DNA of 64,000 nucleotides, taken from Erythrobacter sp. (GTDB taxonomy: Bacteria > Pseudomonadota > Alphaproteobacteria > Sphingomonadales > Sphingomonadaceae). Of this stretch, positions 25,051 to 33,681 are shown piece after piece (position 1 is the first letter of the stretch; each line of letters opens with the position of its first letter). Under the pieces are notes generated by a model. That model was given only the letters and a program-made list of their open reading frames with translations, ran no database searches and was not told where the DNA came from. Position numbers and translations under genes: made by a program. The stretch covers positions 1 through 64,000 of the forward strand of contig JAMNXO010000011.1 of the NCBI GenBank assembly GCA_023653115.1. The letters run 5' to 3'.

Positions 25051-26373
25051 CTAGCGGTAACGCGACGGCTTGAGATCATACTTGGCCAGCTTGTCGTAGA
25101 TGGTCTTGCGCGGGGTCTGCAGCATTGCCTGCAGCCGCGCGACATCGCCGCCGCACTGGCGCAGCGCGTCTTCGAGCACCGTGCGCTCGAATTCGGCGAC
25201 GATCTGCTGGAGCGGGCGCTGGCCGGCCATGGCGTGGGGCTGCACGCCGGCCGGATCGAGGCCGAGCACGAAGGCGCGGGCATAGCCGCTCAACTCGTGC
25301 AGGTTGCCGGGCCAATCGTGCGAGAGGACATGGCTCCACTGCGCCTCGCCGATGGCAGGCGCGGGCAGATCGAGCGCGCGCGCATGGCGGCTGACGAACA
25401 GGCGGAAGATCTCCGGCACATCCTCGCGCCGTTCACTGAGCGCGGGAAAGGCGATCTGCACCGCGCCGAGCCGGTGCCACAAGGGATCGCGCTGGCCCGC
25501 ATCGTCCCCAAGCCGGGCGATGATGATCCGCAAATTGAGCCGCCGCGCATGGCTCGCGCCGATCGGCAGCACCTGCCGCGTCTCTACCAATGCGAGTAGC
25601 CGCGCAGTCAGCACCGGGCTAGCCGCAGCGATCGCATCGAGGAACAGCGTGCCGCCATTGGCACGTTCTACAAGGCCGGTGCGCGACAGGCCGCCGCCCG
25701 CAGCGCCCGCCGCTGGATCGCGGCCGAACAACAGCAATTCGGCATCCTCATGCGCCAGCACGCCGGCATCGACCGCAATGAAGGGCCGCGCGCGGCGCGG
25801 GCTGAGATCATGGATCGCCTGCGCGGCGTGGCTCTTGCCGGTGCCATGCGGGCCGGTCAGCACCACGTCGATTTCCGAGCGTGCGACGCCTTCGATCACT
25901 GCGCGCAGCCGCTCGGCCGCGGGCGAGGTGCCGGGAATGGCGCTGCCCGCGCTGCGGCCCGCCTCGGCCCGCAAGCGACGGTTTTCGAGCGCCAGCGCCC
26001 GCCGCTCGCTCGCCCCGCGCACCGCACGGATCAGATCGGCGGAGGCATAGGGCTTGGTCAGGAAATCGGCCGCGCCGTTTTTCATCGCGTCCACCGCCAT
26101 CGCGATATCGCCGTGCCCGGTGGTAAGGATCACCGGCAAATCGGCGTCGATTTCGCGCAGGGCCGCGAAGAAGGCGATCCCGTCCATCCCCGGCATCCGC
26201 ACATCGCTGACCACGACGCCCGGATAATCGGCATCGAGCCAACCGAGCGCGGCGCGGGCATCGGGAAAGGCGATCACCTCGACGCCTTCAAGCCGGAGAG
26301 CCTGCAATGTCGCATAGCGCAGCGGCGGATCATCCTCGACCAGCGCGACCTGAAGGGGGAGGGCGGTGTTCAT
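25051..26373 (-). CDS. dctD: DctD-like response regulator with degenerate AAA+ domain
   Basis: A 440-residue NtrC-type regulator. The receiver domain has the phospho-acceptor Asp57 (VVSDVRMPG) and Lys in LTKPYA. The central domain keeps Walker A (GPHGTGKS, 174-181), but the region of the sigma-54-contacting GAFTGA loop reads DPAAGAAGGGL (219-229) and Walker B reads LFLDAI, with Ala247 in place of the catalytic Glu. The sensor I region (RIIIARLGDD) also lacks the usual Asn. The C-terminal Fis-type HTH is intact (CGGDVARLQAMLQTPRKTIYDKL). It overlaps dctB by 4 bp (ATGA). DctD normally activates dctA with sigma-54; this copy may act differently. Confidence 0.9.
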   Translation of the reverse strand: MNTALPLQVALVEDDPPLRYATLQALRLEGVEVIAFPDARAALGWLDADYPGVVVSDVRMPGMDGIAFFAALREIDADLPVILTTGHGDIAMAVDAMKNGAADFLTKPYASADLIRAVRGASERRALALENRRLRAEAGRSAGSAIPGTSPAAERLRAVIEGVARSEIDVVLTGPHGTGKSHAAQAIHDLSPRRARPFIAVDAGVLAHEDAELLLFGRDPAAGAAGGGLSRTGLVERANGGTLFLDAIAAASPVLTARLLALVETRQVLPIGASHARRLNLRIIIARLGDDAGQRDPLWHRLGAVQIAFPALSERREDVPEIFRLFVSRHARALDLPAPAIGEAQWSHVLSHDWPGNLHELSGYARAFVLGLDPAGVQPHAMAGQRPLQQIVAEFERTVLEDALRQCGGDVARLQAMLQTPRKTIYDKLAKYDLKPSRYR

Positions 26374-28049
26374 GCGGCGGGCATCACCATGGTGAACCGC
26401 GCGCCGTGGGCGGTATCATCATGCACCAGATCGCCGCCCAATTGCCGCATGATGTCGCGCGCAATGGCGAGGCCCAGGCCGATGCCTTCGCGTTTCGAGG
26501 TGACAAAGGGCTGGAACAGCGTGTCACGCAAGGCCGGCGGCACGCCCGCCCCATTATCGGCAACGCTGAGGTGCAGCTTGTCGCCCGACGTGGTGATCGC
26601 CAGCATGATCTCCCCCTCGCCGTCACAGGCCTGCACCGCGTTCTGGAGCAGGTTGACGAGCACCTGTTCCAGCTGGACATGGCGCGCGCGCACCATCGCT
26701 GCGCTGGCTTCGGCAGCGGGCAGGGTGAGGGCGATCCCGCGCTGGCGGATCTGGTCGCGCAGTAGCAGCAATGAACCGTCGATCACGTCGCCAAGGCGGA
26801 TGTCGCGCGGCTCTTCTGCCGAGCGGCGGCTGAAGTGGAGCTGTTCCTCGGTGATCTCGCCGATGCGGCCGGCGAGGCCTGCGATCTTGCCGAAATTCTC
26901 TGCCGCTTCATCCGTGCGATCGTTGGCGAGCAGGCGTTCGCCGTTTTCGGCATAGACCCGCATCGCGGCAAGCGGCTGGCGGATTTCATGTCCCAGCCCG
27001 GCGGTGATCTGGCCCAAGGTCGCCAACCGGTTGGCCTGCTGCAATTGTTCGCGCAAGGTTGCGGTCTGCGCGGCGACATCGGCGGCGGCGCGCGCTTGTC
27101 GCTGGCGCCGCCAGAGGAAGGCTGCAGCCGCCGCAAGCCCCAGCATCCCGAGCACGCTCACCCCAGCAAGACGCCCGTTGGCGACCGCGACCGAGAGGCG
27201 CGCGGTGGGATCGGACAGCAGGTGCAGCTCCCATCCGACAGGAGCAATCGGCTGGATCTTCTCGATCATCCGCACCGTGCGGCTGGCCTCGCCGGTCGCG
27301 GGCAGTTCGAACCGCTTGATCCGCGCGACCCCGAACCGCATGGCATCGCGCGCCGGATCGCGCTGTCCTGCCGCCTCGCTTCCGGTTGGCGCGGCGCGGA
27401 ACCGCCAGTCGGGATTGCTGGCGAGCAGCACAATCCCGTCTGCATCGGTAACAAACACCCCGTCCTCGGCATCGCGCCATTTGCGCTCGAGACTGTCGAA
27501 CTCGACCTTGACGGCGACCACCCCGAGCGGGCGCGCAGCCGGGCCCACGCGCTCGGCAAGGTAGAGTCCCGGGCGGCGGCTGACTGTGCCGAGCGCGAAT
27601 TCGGTCTGCGTGCCATTGCGCAGCGCGCCGGCGAAATAGTTGCGGAAGCCGTAGTTCGAGCCGATGAAGCTGTCGGGCCGGTCCCAGTTGCTCGACGCCA
27701 GCGTCAGCCCGCGCGCATCCATCAGATAGATCGCGGCTGCATTGGTCTGCCGGGCGAGCGCGGCCAGGCGGCGATTGATCGGCGCACGTTGGGCGCTATC
27801 CCCGCCGAGTAGCGCGGCGACTTCGGGATCGACGGCCAGAACGCGCGGCACGAGCGTGAACTTGTTGAGCTCGCTCTCGAGGCCAGCAGCGAGGATGGCG
27901 GCCTGCCCTTCGGCTGCGCTGCGGGTCTCGCTCAGCGCTTGCACCCGCATCGCACGGTCAAGCACCAGCATGGCAAGCGCGGATAGCAGCAGCGCGGCGA
28001 CCAGCGCCACGCTTGCCAGATACCAGCGCCCCAGCCTGCCTTGCACCAT
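26370..28049 (-). CDS. dctB: DctB-like C4-dicarboxylate sensor histidine kinase
   Basis: A 559-residue membrane kinase. Transmembrane helices lie near residues 10-32 and 296-314 and enclose a periplasmic tandem PDC sensor. The distal PDC carries the loop SSNWDRPDSFIGSNYGFRNYF-type sequence (120-139), close to the DctB ligand-binding loop for succinate and malate; a second PDC follows (VTDADGIVLLASNPDW). The kinase core has a coiled-coil, H-box His354 (GLGHEIRQPLAAM), N-box (LLQNAVQACDG) and glycine boxes DNGAGVP and GIGLGLAIARDI. It is the first gene of dctBD and is divergent from dctA, with 213 bp between starts. Dicarboxylate sensing is well supported by family features. Confidence 0.92.
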   Translation of the reverse strand: MVQGRLGRWYLASVALVAALLLSALAMLVLDRAMRVQALSETRSAAEGQAAILAAGLESELNKFTLVPRVLAVDPEVAALLGGDSAQRAPINRRLAALARQTNAAAIYLMDARGLTLASSNWDRPDSFIGSNYGFRNYFAGALRNGTQTEFALGTVSRRPGLYLAERVGPAARPLGVVAVKVEFDSLERKWRDAEDGVFVTDADGIVLLASNPDWRFRAAPTGSEAAGQRDPARDAMRFGVARIKRFELPATGEASRTVRMIEKIQPIAPVGWELHLLSDPTARLSVAVANGRLAGVSVLGMLGLAAAAAFLWRRQRQARAAADVAAQTATLREQLQQANRLATLGQITAGLGHEIRQPLAAMRVYAENGERLLANDRTDEAAENFGKIAGLAGRIGEITEEQLHFSRRSAEEPRDIRLGDVIDGSLLLLRDQIRQRGIALTLPAAEASAAMVRARHVQLEQVLVNLLQNAVQACDGEGEIMLAITTSGDKLHLSVADNGAGVPPALRDTLFQPFVTSKREGIGLGLAIARDIMRQLGGDLVHDDTAHGARFTMVMPAA

Positions 28050-28080
28050 GCCCCCCGCTTGCTTGCTTGCCAGCAGCCTT

Positions 28081-28128
28081 GTGCGCTTTTCCGCACTGGG
28101 TGCAAGAATATTGTGCGGATTTCCGCAC
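28081..28128. promoter_or_regulatory. Tandem DctD-type palindromes upstream of dctA
   Basis: Two 16-bp palindromes, GTGCGCTTTTCCGCAC (28081-28096) and GTGCGGATTTCCGCAC (28113-28128), have centres 32 bp apart, about three helical turns. The half-site GTGCGGA resembles rhizobial DctD upstream activating sites as I remember them. A perfect TATAAT (28129-28134) touches the second copy. A weak sigma-54-like element, TGGAGCGGCATTGGCC (28201-28216), has the GG-N10-GC spacing but only 8 of 12 consensus matches. Both promoter readings remain open. Confidence 0.65.
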
Positions 28129-28262
28129 TATAATTCGCTGTCGTTGGCTTAAACCCCTGAAGATACGTGCAATGCCTTGCCGCCTCTGCAAGGCTTGCAG
28201 TGGAGCGGCATTGGCCCGATCCTCTTCCGCGGAGAGTTACATACCGGGGGAACAAGCGACCC

Positions 28263-29651
28263 ATGGGTTCGCCAGCAGCCATCACACCGGGGGCGATTGC
28301 CCCGCCGGCCAAGAAGCCGTTCTATCGCCAGCTTTATGTGCAGGTGCTGACTGCGATCGCTCTGGGCGCGCTGGTTGGCCACCTGTTTCCCGAAACCGGC
28401 GCGGCGCTGAAGCCGCTGGGCGATGCTTTCATCAAGCTGGTGAAGATGATCATCGCGCCGGTGATCTTCCTCACGGTTGCCACCGGAATTGCCGGGATGC
28501 GCGACATGAAGGCGGTGGGTTCGGTCGCGGGTAAGGCGTTTGCCTATTTCCTGACCTTCTCCACGCTCGCGCTGGTCATCGGCCTGATGGTGGGCAATGT
28601 CGTGCGCCCGGGTGAAGGGCTGGGGATTGATCCGGCCACGCTCGATACCGGTGCGGTGGCCGAGTATTCCGACAAGGCCGAAGCGCAGACGATCACCGGC
28701 TTCCTCATCAACATCATTCCCGACACCCTGTTCAGCGCGATGACCGACGGGCAGATATTGCAGGTGTTGCTGGTGGCGATTCTCGCCGGGGTGGCGATTG
28801 CGATGACCCGTCCGGCGAGCGACCTGGTGATGGACGTCATGACGTCCTTCAGCGCGGTGGTGTTCCGGTTGGTGCATATGCTGATGAAGCTTGCTCCGAT
28901 TGGCGCCTTCGGGGCGATGGCCTTCACCATCGGCGAGTTCGGGATCGGCAGCCTCGCCAACCTCGCAGCGCTGGTGGCGACCTTCTATCTCACCTCGCTG
29001 CTGTTCGTGATCGTCGTTCTGGGGCTGGTCGGCTGGTATAACGGCTTCTCGATATTCGCGCTGATCCGCTACTTGCGCGAAGAACTGCTGCTGGTGCTGG
29101 GCACGTCATCGTCCGAGGCCGCTTTGCCGAGCCTAATGGAAAAGATGGAACAGGCCGGATGCCGCAAGGCGGTGGTCGGCCTGGTGGTGCCGACCGGCTA
29201 TTCCTTCAATCTCGATGGCACCAATATCTACATGACGCTGGCGACCTTGTTTATCGCGCAGGCGGTCGGGGTGGATCTGAGCCTTGGCGAGCAGCTGACG
29301 CTGGTGCTGGTGGCGATGATCAGTTCGAAGGGCGCGGCAGGCGTGACGGGATCGGGCTTCGTGATCCTTGCCGCGACGCTCTCGGTCGTGCCGGGCGTGC
29401 CGGTGGCGGGCATGGCGCTGATCCTCGGGATTGACCGCTTCATGAGCGAATGCCGCGCGCTCACCAATTTTATCGGTAATGCCGTGGCGACCATCGTGGT
29501 CGCGCGCTGGGAAGGCGCGCTTGACCGCGACCGGCTGACCGCCGCGCTGGCGGGCAACCCGCTGCCGCTGCCCGAGGAGGACATCGAGCGCCACGAACGC
29601 AGCGGTCCGGTGAGCGAAAAGCTTGCCGAGGTGCTGGAGGAACGCGCATGA
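28263..29651 (+). CDS. dctA: C4-dicarboxylate:cation symporter DctA
   Basis: A 462-residue DAACS-family symporter. I chose the ATG at 28263-28265 ([13 protein letters not shown]), after which the first helix begins ([20 protein letters not shown]). Family marks are [31 protein letters not shown] (hairpin 1), [16 protein letters not shown] (helix 7 motif) and [18 protein letters not shown] (helix 8, substrate Arg). The [10 protein letters not shown] and TSSSEAALP forms are typical of DctA rather than glutamate carriers, so succinate, malate and fumarate, and possibly aspartate, are the expected substrates. It is the first gene of a four-gene operon, divergent from dctBD, and overlaps the esterase start by 4 bp. 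Confidence 0.93.
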   Translation: MGSPAAITPGAIAPPAKKPFYRQLYVQVLTAIALGALVGHLFPETGAALKPLGDAFIKLVKMIIAPVIFLTVATGIAGMRDMKAVGSVAGKAFAYFLTFSTLALVIGLMVGNVVRPGEGLGIDPATLDTGAVAEYSDKAEAQTITGFLINIIPDTLFSAMTDGQILQVLLVAILAGVAIAMTRPASDLVMDVMTSFSAVVFRLVHMLMKLAPIGAFGAMAFTIGEFGIGSLANLAALVATFYLTSLLFVIVVLGLVGWYNGFSIFALIRYLREELLLVLGTSSSEAALPSLMEKMEQAGCRKAVVGLVVPTGYSFNLDGTNIYMTLATLFIAQAVGVDLSLGEQLTLVLVAMISSKGAAGVTGSGFVILAATLSVVPGVPVAGMALILGIDRFMSECRALTNFIGNAVATIVVARWEGALDRDRLTAALAGNPLPLPEEDIERHERSGPVSEKLAEVLEERA

Positions 29652-30613
29652 TCGCGCGCCGTCACCTGCTGGAAGCTGTCGCCGGACTGGCGCTGCTGGC
29701 GGGCGCGGGCCCACTGGTGCCGCTTGCTGCTGCGGCCGAGGGCGCTCCGGAAGAGATTTTGCTGTGGCCGGGCACACCGCCGGTCAATGGCAGCGTGACA
29801 GGGCCGGAAAAGATCGGCGGCGAGGGTGCGGGCTTCGGCGCGGTTTCGAACATCGCCACGCCGCGGATGCGGGTCTACCGTCCGGCCAAGCCCAATGGCG
29901 CGGCGGTGCTGGTGGCAGGCGGGGGCGGCTATTTCCGCATTCAGTTGTGGAAGGAAAGCACGCCCGCGGCGCAGTGGCTGCAGGCCCACGGCTTCACCGT
30001 GTTCGAACTGATCTATCGCCTCCCCAATGATGGCTGGGACTCCGCTGCCCCCTTCATGGATGCGCAGCGGGCGATGAAGATCATCCGCACCCGCGCGGGC
30101 GAATTCGGCGTTGATCCGGCCAAGATCGGGATCATGGGCTTCTCGGCTGGCGGGCATCTGGCAGGCTTCACCGCCTATCAGCCCGCCCGTGCGCTCTATG
30201 CCGGGGTCGATGCCTACGAACAGGTCTCGGCGCGGCCTGATTTTGCGGTGCTGCTGTTCCCGGTGGTGACCCTGCGCAAGCCTTACGACACCACCCGCAC
30301 CCGGCGCGAGATTATCGGCGACAAGGCGAGCGCGGCGGCCGAGGCGGCATGGTCGCTCGATACCTATGCCAGCAAGGACGCACCGCCCACCATCATCTTT
30401 GCTGCCGCCGATGATCCGACCACGCCGCCGGGCCACGGTATCCTGCTGTTTGAAAAGCTGGTGGCGGCAGGGGCAAGTGCCGAGTTACATATGTTCCGCG
30501 ACGGCGGACATGGCTGGGGTTTGGGCAAGCCCGGTCAAGTGATCAGCCAATGGCCCGCGCTGTTTTCAACATGGGCGCGGTCACTACAGATTATTGAAAA
30601 ACAGGGAGAATGA
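29648..30613 (+). CDS. Exported alpha/beta-hydrolase (esterase/acetylesterase-like)
   Basis: A 321-residue alpha/beta-hydrolase with an N-terminal signal ([21 protein letters not shown]..., cleaved near AAA). The oxyanion region GGGGYFRIQ (in place of HGGG), nucleophile elbow [10 protein letters not shown], the acid in [10 protein letters not shown] and the His in [10 protein letters not shown] give a full catalytic triad. The arrangement resembles BD-FAE/acetyl-xylan-esterase-type enzymes that remove acyl groups from carbohydrates or small esters. It overlaps dctA by 4 bp and ends 2 bp before the preferred start of the TonB receptor. It could deacylate an imported compound in the periplasm. 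The substrate is unknown, but the enzyme class is clear. Confidence 0.87.
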   Translation: MIARRHLLEAVAGLALLAGAGPLVPLAAAAEGAPEEILLWPGTPPVNGSVTGPEKIGGEGAGFGAVSNIATPRMRVYRPAKPNGAAVLVAGGGGYFRIQLWKESTPAAQWLQAHGFTVFELIYRLPNDGWDSAAPFMDAQRAMKIIRTRAGEFGVDPAKIGIMGFSAGGHLAGFTAYQPARALYAGVDAYEQVSARPDFAVLLFPVVTLRKPYDTTRTRREIIGDKASAAAEAAWSLDTYASKDAPPTIIFAAADDPTTPPGHGILLFEKLVAAGASAELHMFRDGGHGWGLGKPGQVISQWPALFSTWARSLQIIEKQGE

Positions 30614-30615
30614 CT

Positions 30616-33600
30616 ATGTCGATGAAGCTTCTGGGCAAGCTGGCCCTGATGTGCGGGGCCAGCGTGATTGCCGCTACCGCCGCGCACGCGCAGGATGCCG
30701 CCGCCACCGATCCGGTGGATGTGACCACCGCCAACGCCCCCGGCACCGAGCGCGAGATCATCGTCACCGGCACCCAGATCCAGGGCGCCAAGATCAACGA
30801 TGTGCTACCCGTGACCGTGGTCGACGAAATCGACATCCAGAACGTCGCGGCGACGTCGGGCGATGAACTGTTCCGCGCTATCCCGCAGGCGGGCGGGGTG
30901 GCGTTCAACGAACAGAACGATGTCACTTCGAACAACGCACGCGGCGATGCGGCCTCGATCAACCTGCGCGATCTGGGCACCGGCAACACACTGCTGCTGA
31001 TCAACGGTCGGCGCATGGTGCTTAACCCGGGCTTCCAGACCGAACTGCTGGTGCCGGTGGTCAGCCCCGACACCAACGAGATCGCGCCGGGCTCGGTGCG
31101 CCGGATTGAAGTGCTGCGCGACGGCGCTTCGGCGATCTACGGTGCGGACGCGGTGGCGGGCGTGGTCAACACCGTGCTGCGCGGCAACCGCACTGGCGGG
31201 TTCCTCGAAGGGGAACTGCGCCTGTCGGACGGCACCAGCGCCTATGCGACGCAGATCAACGGCGGGTTTGGCTTCGACTTCGCCGACGGCCGCGCGAACC
31301 TGACCATCTATGGCGGCTATTTCCACGAGAACGAGACGCCCGCCTCGGCGCGGCGCTATTCCGCCGATGACGACAAGCGCCCGCTGCTGGTCGGCACTGA
31401 TTTCGAAGGCGATACGCAGTTCAACAACCGCAACACCTTCGGCCCGTTCGGCCAGTTCGACATCCAGATCACCAACAACAACCAGACGCCGATCCGCGAT
31501 GATGACTTCTACATCCAGCCCTCGACCATCGCGGGCTGCCGCTTCGATCTCGGCAACGGGCTGTGCGCCCGCAACGGCGAAACCCCGGCGGTCGATGTGC
31601 GTTACAACCGCGCATTCGGCACCACGCTGATCAGCGAGAAGACCCGCTACAACGCCGCCTTGCTGTTCAACTACGAGTTCAGCGATAATGTCGAAGGCTA
31701 TTTCGAAGGCACGTTCTACCGCTCGGAAAGCAGCCGCAACATCACCCCGGCGGCAATCCTCAGCGCCGTGCCGGTGGGCATTTCGCGCAATGCCTACTGG
31801 AACCCGTTCGGGCCGGTGACCTTCCCCGGCGGCGCGGCCAACCCCAACCGCCGGCCGGGCACCACGGTTCCCGTCGGCGGCGCCGACCTCATCATGGAGC
31901 GTTACCGCTTCGTCGACGCCGGCAACCGCACGGTCGATGTCGACAAGGACTCCTATCGCCTCGTCGCGGGCCTGAAGGGCAATTTCGGGGCGTGGGATTT
32001 CGACACCGGCTTCGTCTATTCCGAGGCCAAGTCGACCGACCTTGAAGGCAACCGCGTCTCGCTGACCCTGCTGCAGCAGGCCATCAACCGCTCGACGCCC
32101 GATGCCTACAACCCCTTCAACGGCGGCTGTCTGGACGATCCGGCCAATGGCGATTGCACGCCCAACCCGCAAAGCTCGATCGATCCGTTCCTGATCGACG
32201 TGTTCCGCAAGGGCACCACCACCCTGGCGCTCGCCGACTTCAAGGTCAGCAACAGCGAGCTGTTCAGCTTGCCGGGCGGCGATGTCGGGATTGCGGCGGG
32301 GGTCGAATGGCGGCGCGAGACCTTCATCGACGATCGCGATCCGCGCATCGACGGCACCATCACCTGGCGAGACAGCGTCACCGGCGTGTTCGACGGCAGT
32401 GACGTGGTCGGCACCAGCGCCTCGCCCGACACCAGAGGCACGCGCGAGGCCTATTCGGCCTTCATCGAAACCTTCGTCCCGCTGGTGAGCGAGGACATGG
32501 ACATTCCGCTGATTGAATCGCTCAACCTCCAGCTCGCTGGCCGGATGGAGCACTTCAAGGACATCGACGAGACTGCGATCGTCCCGCGTGCCGCAGCGTC
32601 GTGGACCGTGTTCCCCGGCCTGATGCTGCGCGGCGCATGGTCGCAGGGCTTCCGCGCGCCGAACCTCGTGCAGGTCAATGACGAAGGCACCACCCGGTCC
32701 AACACCCGCGACGATTTTGTGCGCTGTCAGGCGCAGGTTGAACGCGGGCAGCTTGCCAACCTCGGCCTGTGTCCCGGCGAGGGCGTAATCAGCTTCCGTT
32801 CAGGCACCGACCAGCTTCGGCCCGAGGACAGCGAGAGCATCAACCTGGGGCTGGTGCTCGAACCGCAGTTCATCCCCGGCCTGACGTTCACCGCCGATTA
32901 CTGGCGCGTGAAGCAGACCGACCTCGTCGGCACCTTCGGCGATGACAACGCGATCGCGCTGGACCTGCTGCTTCGCCGCAATGGCAGCAGCAACCCCAAT
33001 GTGATCCGCGCTGCCCCGACGCAGGAGCAGATCGATCTTTACACCGGCACCAGCCTTGCTCCGGCGGGCGACATCATCCGGGTGCTCGATCCCTATCTCA
33101 ACCTCGACAGCCGCACATCGAAGGGCTGGGATTTCGGGCTTTCCTACAATGTCCCCGAATTCGGCTTCGGCAAGTTCCGGCTGCGCGTCAACGCCGCACG
33201 GCTCGATGGCTTTGTCCAGTCGGCCGGGACCGACGGGCAGATCCTGCTCGATGCGGTGGCCGCCGGTGCGCTGCCGCCGGAAGTCCGGATCGAGGGGCTG
33301 GGCGAGCTGCTCGAACTCGACGGGCGGCCCAAGTGGCGCTTCAGCGGCTCGGTCAACTGGGGCAATGGTCCGGTCGATCTGTCGGTGTTCGCCAACTATG
33401 TCGGCGAGGTGTGGAACACCAGCGTGAGCCGCGACGTGCCGATTGTGTCGGATGATCCCAACGCGAACTTCTACCGCGTGAACGACATGCTGACGATCAA
33501 CACCGCCTTTACTTTCACCATCGACACCGATGGCCCGCTTGATGGCACCCGTCTGCGGGTGGGGGTGAACAACCTGTTCGACAAGGATCCGCCGCTGGCG

Positions 33601-33681
33601 GACGAAACCTACGGCTTCCTCAGCCAGCTGCATTCGCCGCGCGGACGGGTGGTCCGGTTCGAAATTCGCAAGAATTTCTGA
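30616..33681 (+). CDS. TonB-dependent receptor of the dctA operon
   Basis: A receptor of 1021 residues. I prefer the ATG at 30616 (MSMKLLGKLALMCG...), which is 7 bases after GGGAG; an ATG at 30610 in the same frame overlaps that site. A signal peptide ends near AHAQ, followed by a TonB-box-like segment (EREIIVTGTQI). The plug domain shows GDELFRAIPQAGG, INLRDLGTGNTLLLINGRRM and RRIEVLRDGASAIYGADAVAGVVN. The barrel fills the rest and ends in an aromatic (VVRFEIRKNF). The LINGRR and DGASAIYG forms are typical of the large receptors for peptides or oligosaccharides in sphingomonads and Xanthomonas. The M14 peptidase start shares its stop codon (TGATG). The substrate is not known. Confidence 0.92.
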   Translation: MSMKLLGKLALMCGASVIAATAAHAQDAAATDPVDVTTANAPGTEREIIVTGTQIQGAKINDVLPVTVVDEIDIQNVAATSGDELFRAIPQAGGVAFNEQNDVTSNNARGDAASINLRDLGTGNTLLLINGRRMVLNPGFQTELLVPVVSPDTNEIAPGSVRRIEVLRDGASAIYGADAVAGVVNTVLRGNRTGGFLEGELRLSDGTSAYATQINGGFGFDFADGRANLTIYGGYFHENETPASARRYSADDDKRPLLVGTDFEGDTQFNNRNTFGPFGQFDIQITNNNQTPIRDDDFYIQPSTIAGCRFDLGNGLCARNGETPAVDVRYNRAFGTTLISEKTRYNAALLFNYEFSDNVEGYFEGTFYRSESSRNITPAAILSAVPVGISRNAYWNPFGPVTFPGGAANPNRRPGTTVPVGGADLIMERYRFVDAGNRTVDVDKDSYRLVAGLKGNFGAWDFDTGFVYSEAKSTDLEGNRVSLTLLQQAINRSTPDAYNPFNGGCLDDPANGDCTPNPQSSIDPFLIDVFRKGTTTLALADFKVSNSELFSLPGGDVGIAAGVEWRRETFIDDRDPRIDGTITWRDSVTGVFDGSDVVGTSASPDTRGTREAYSAFIETFVPLVSEDMDIPLIESLNLQLAGRMEHFKDIDETAIVPRAAASWTVFPGLMLRGAWSQGFRAPNLVQVNDEGTTRSNTRDDFVRCQAQVERGQLANLGLCPGEGVISFRSGTDQLRPEDSESINLGLVLEPQFIPGLTFTADYWRVKQTDLVGTFGDDNAIALDLLLRRNGSSNPNVIRAAPTQEQIDLYTGTSLAPAGDIIRVLDPYLNLDSRTSKGWDFGLSYNVPEFGFGKFRLRVNAARLDGFVQSAGTDGQILLDAVAAGALPPEVRIEGLGELLELDGRPKWRFSGSVNWGNGPVDLSVFANYVGEVWNTSVSRDVPIVSDDPNANFYRVNDMLTINTAFTFTIDTDGPLDGTRLRVGVNNLFDKDPPLADETYGFLSQLHSPRGRVVRFEIRKNF

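Noticed and set aside
28201..28216. A definite sigma-54 promoter for dctA
   Set aside because: Only 8 of 12 consensus positions match and the regulator lacks GAFTGA, so I list it only as a possibility.
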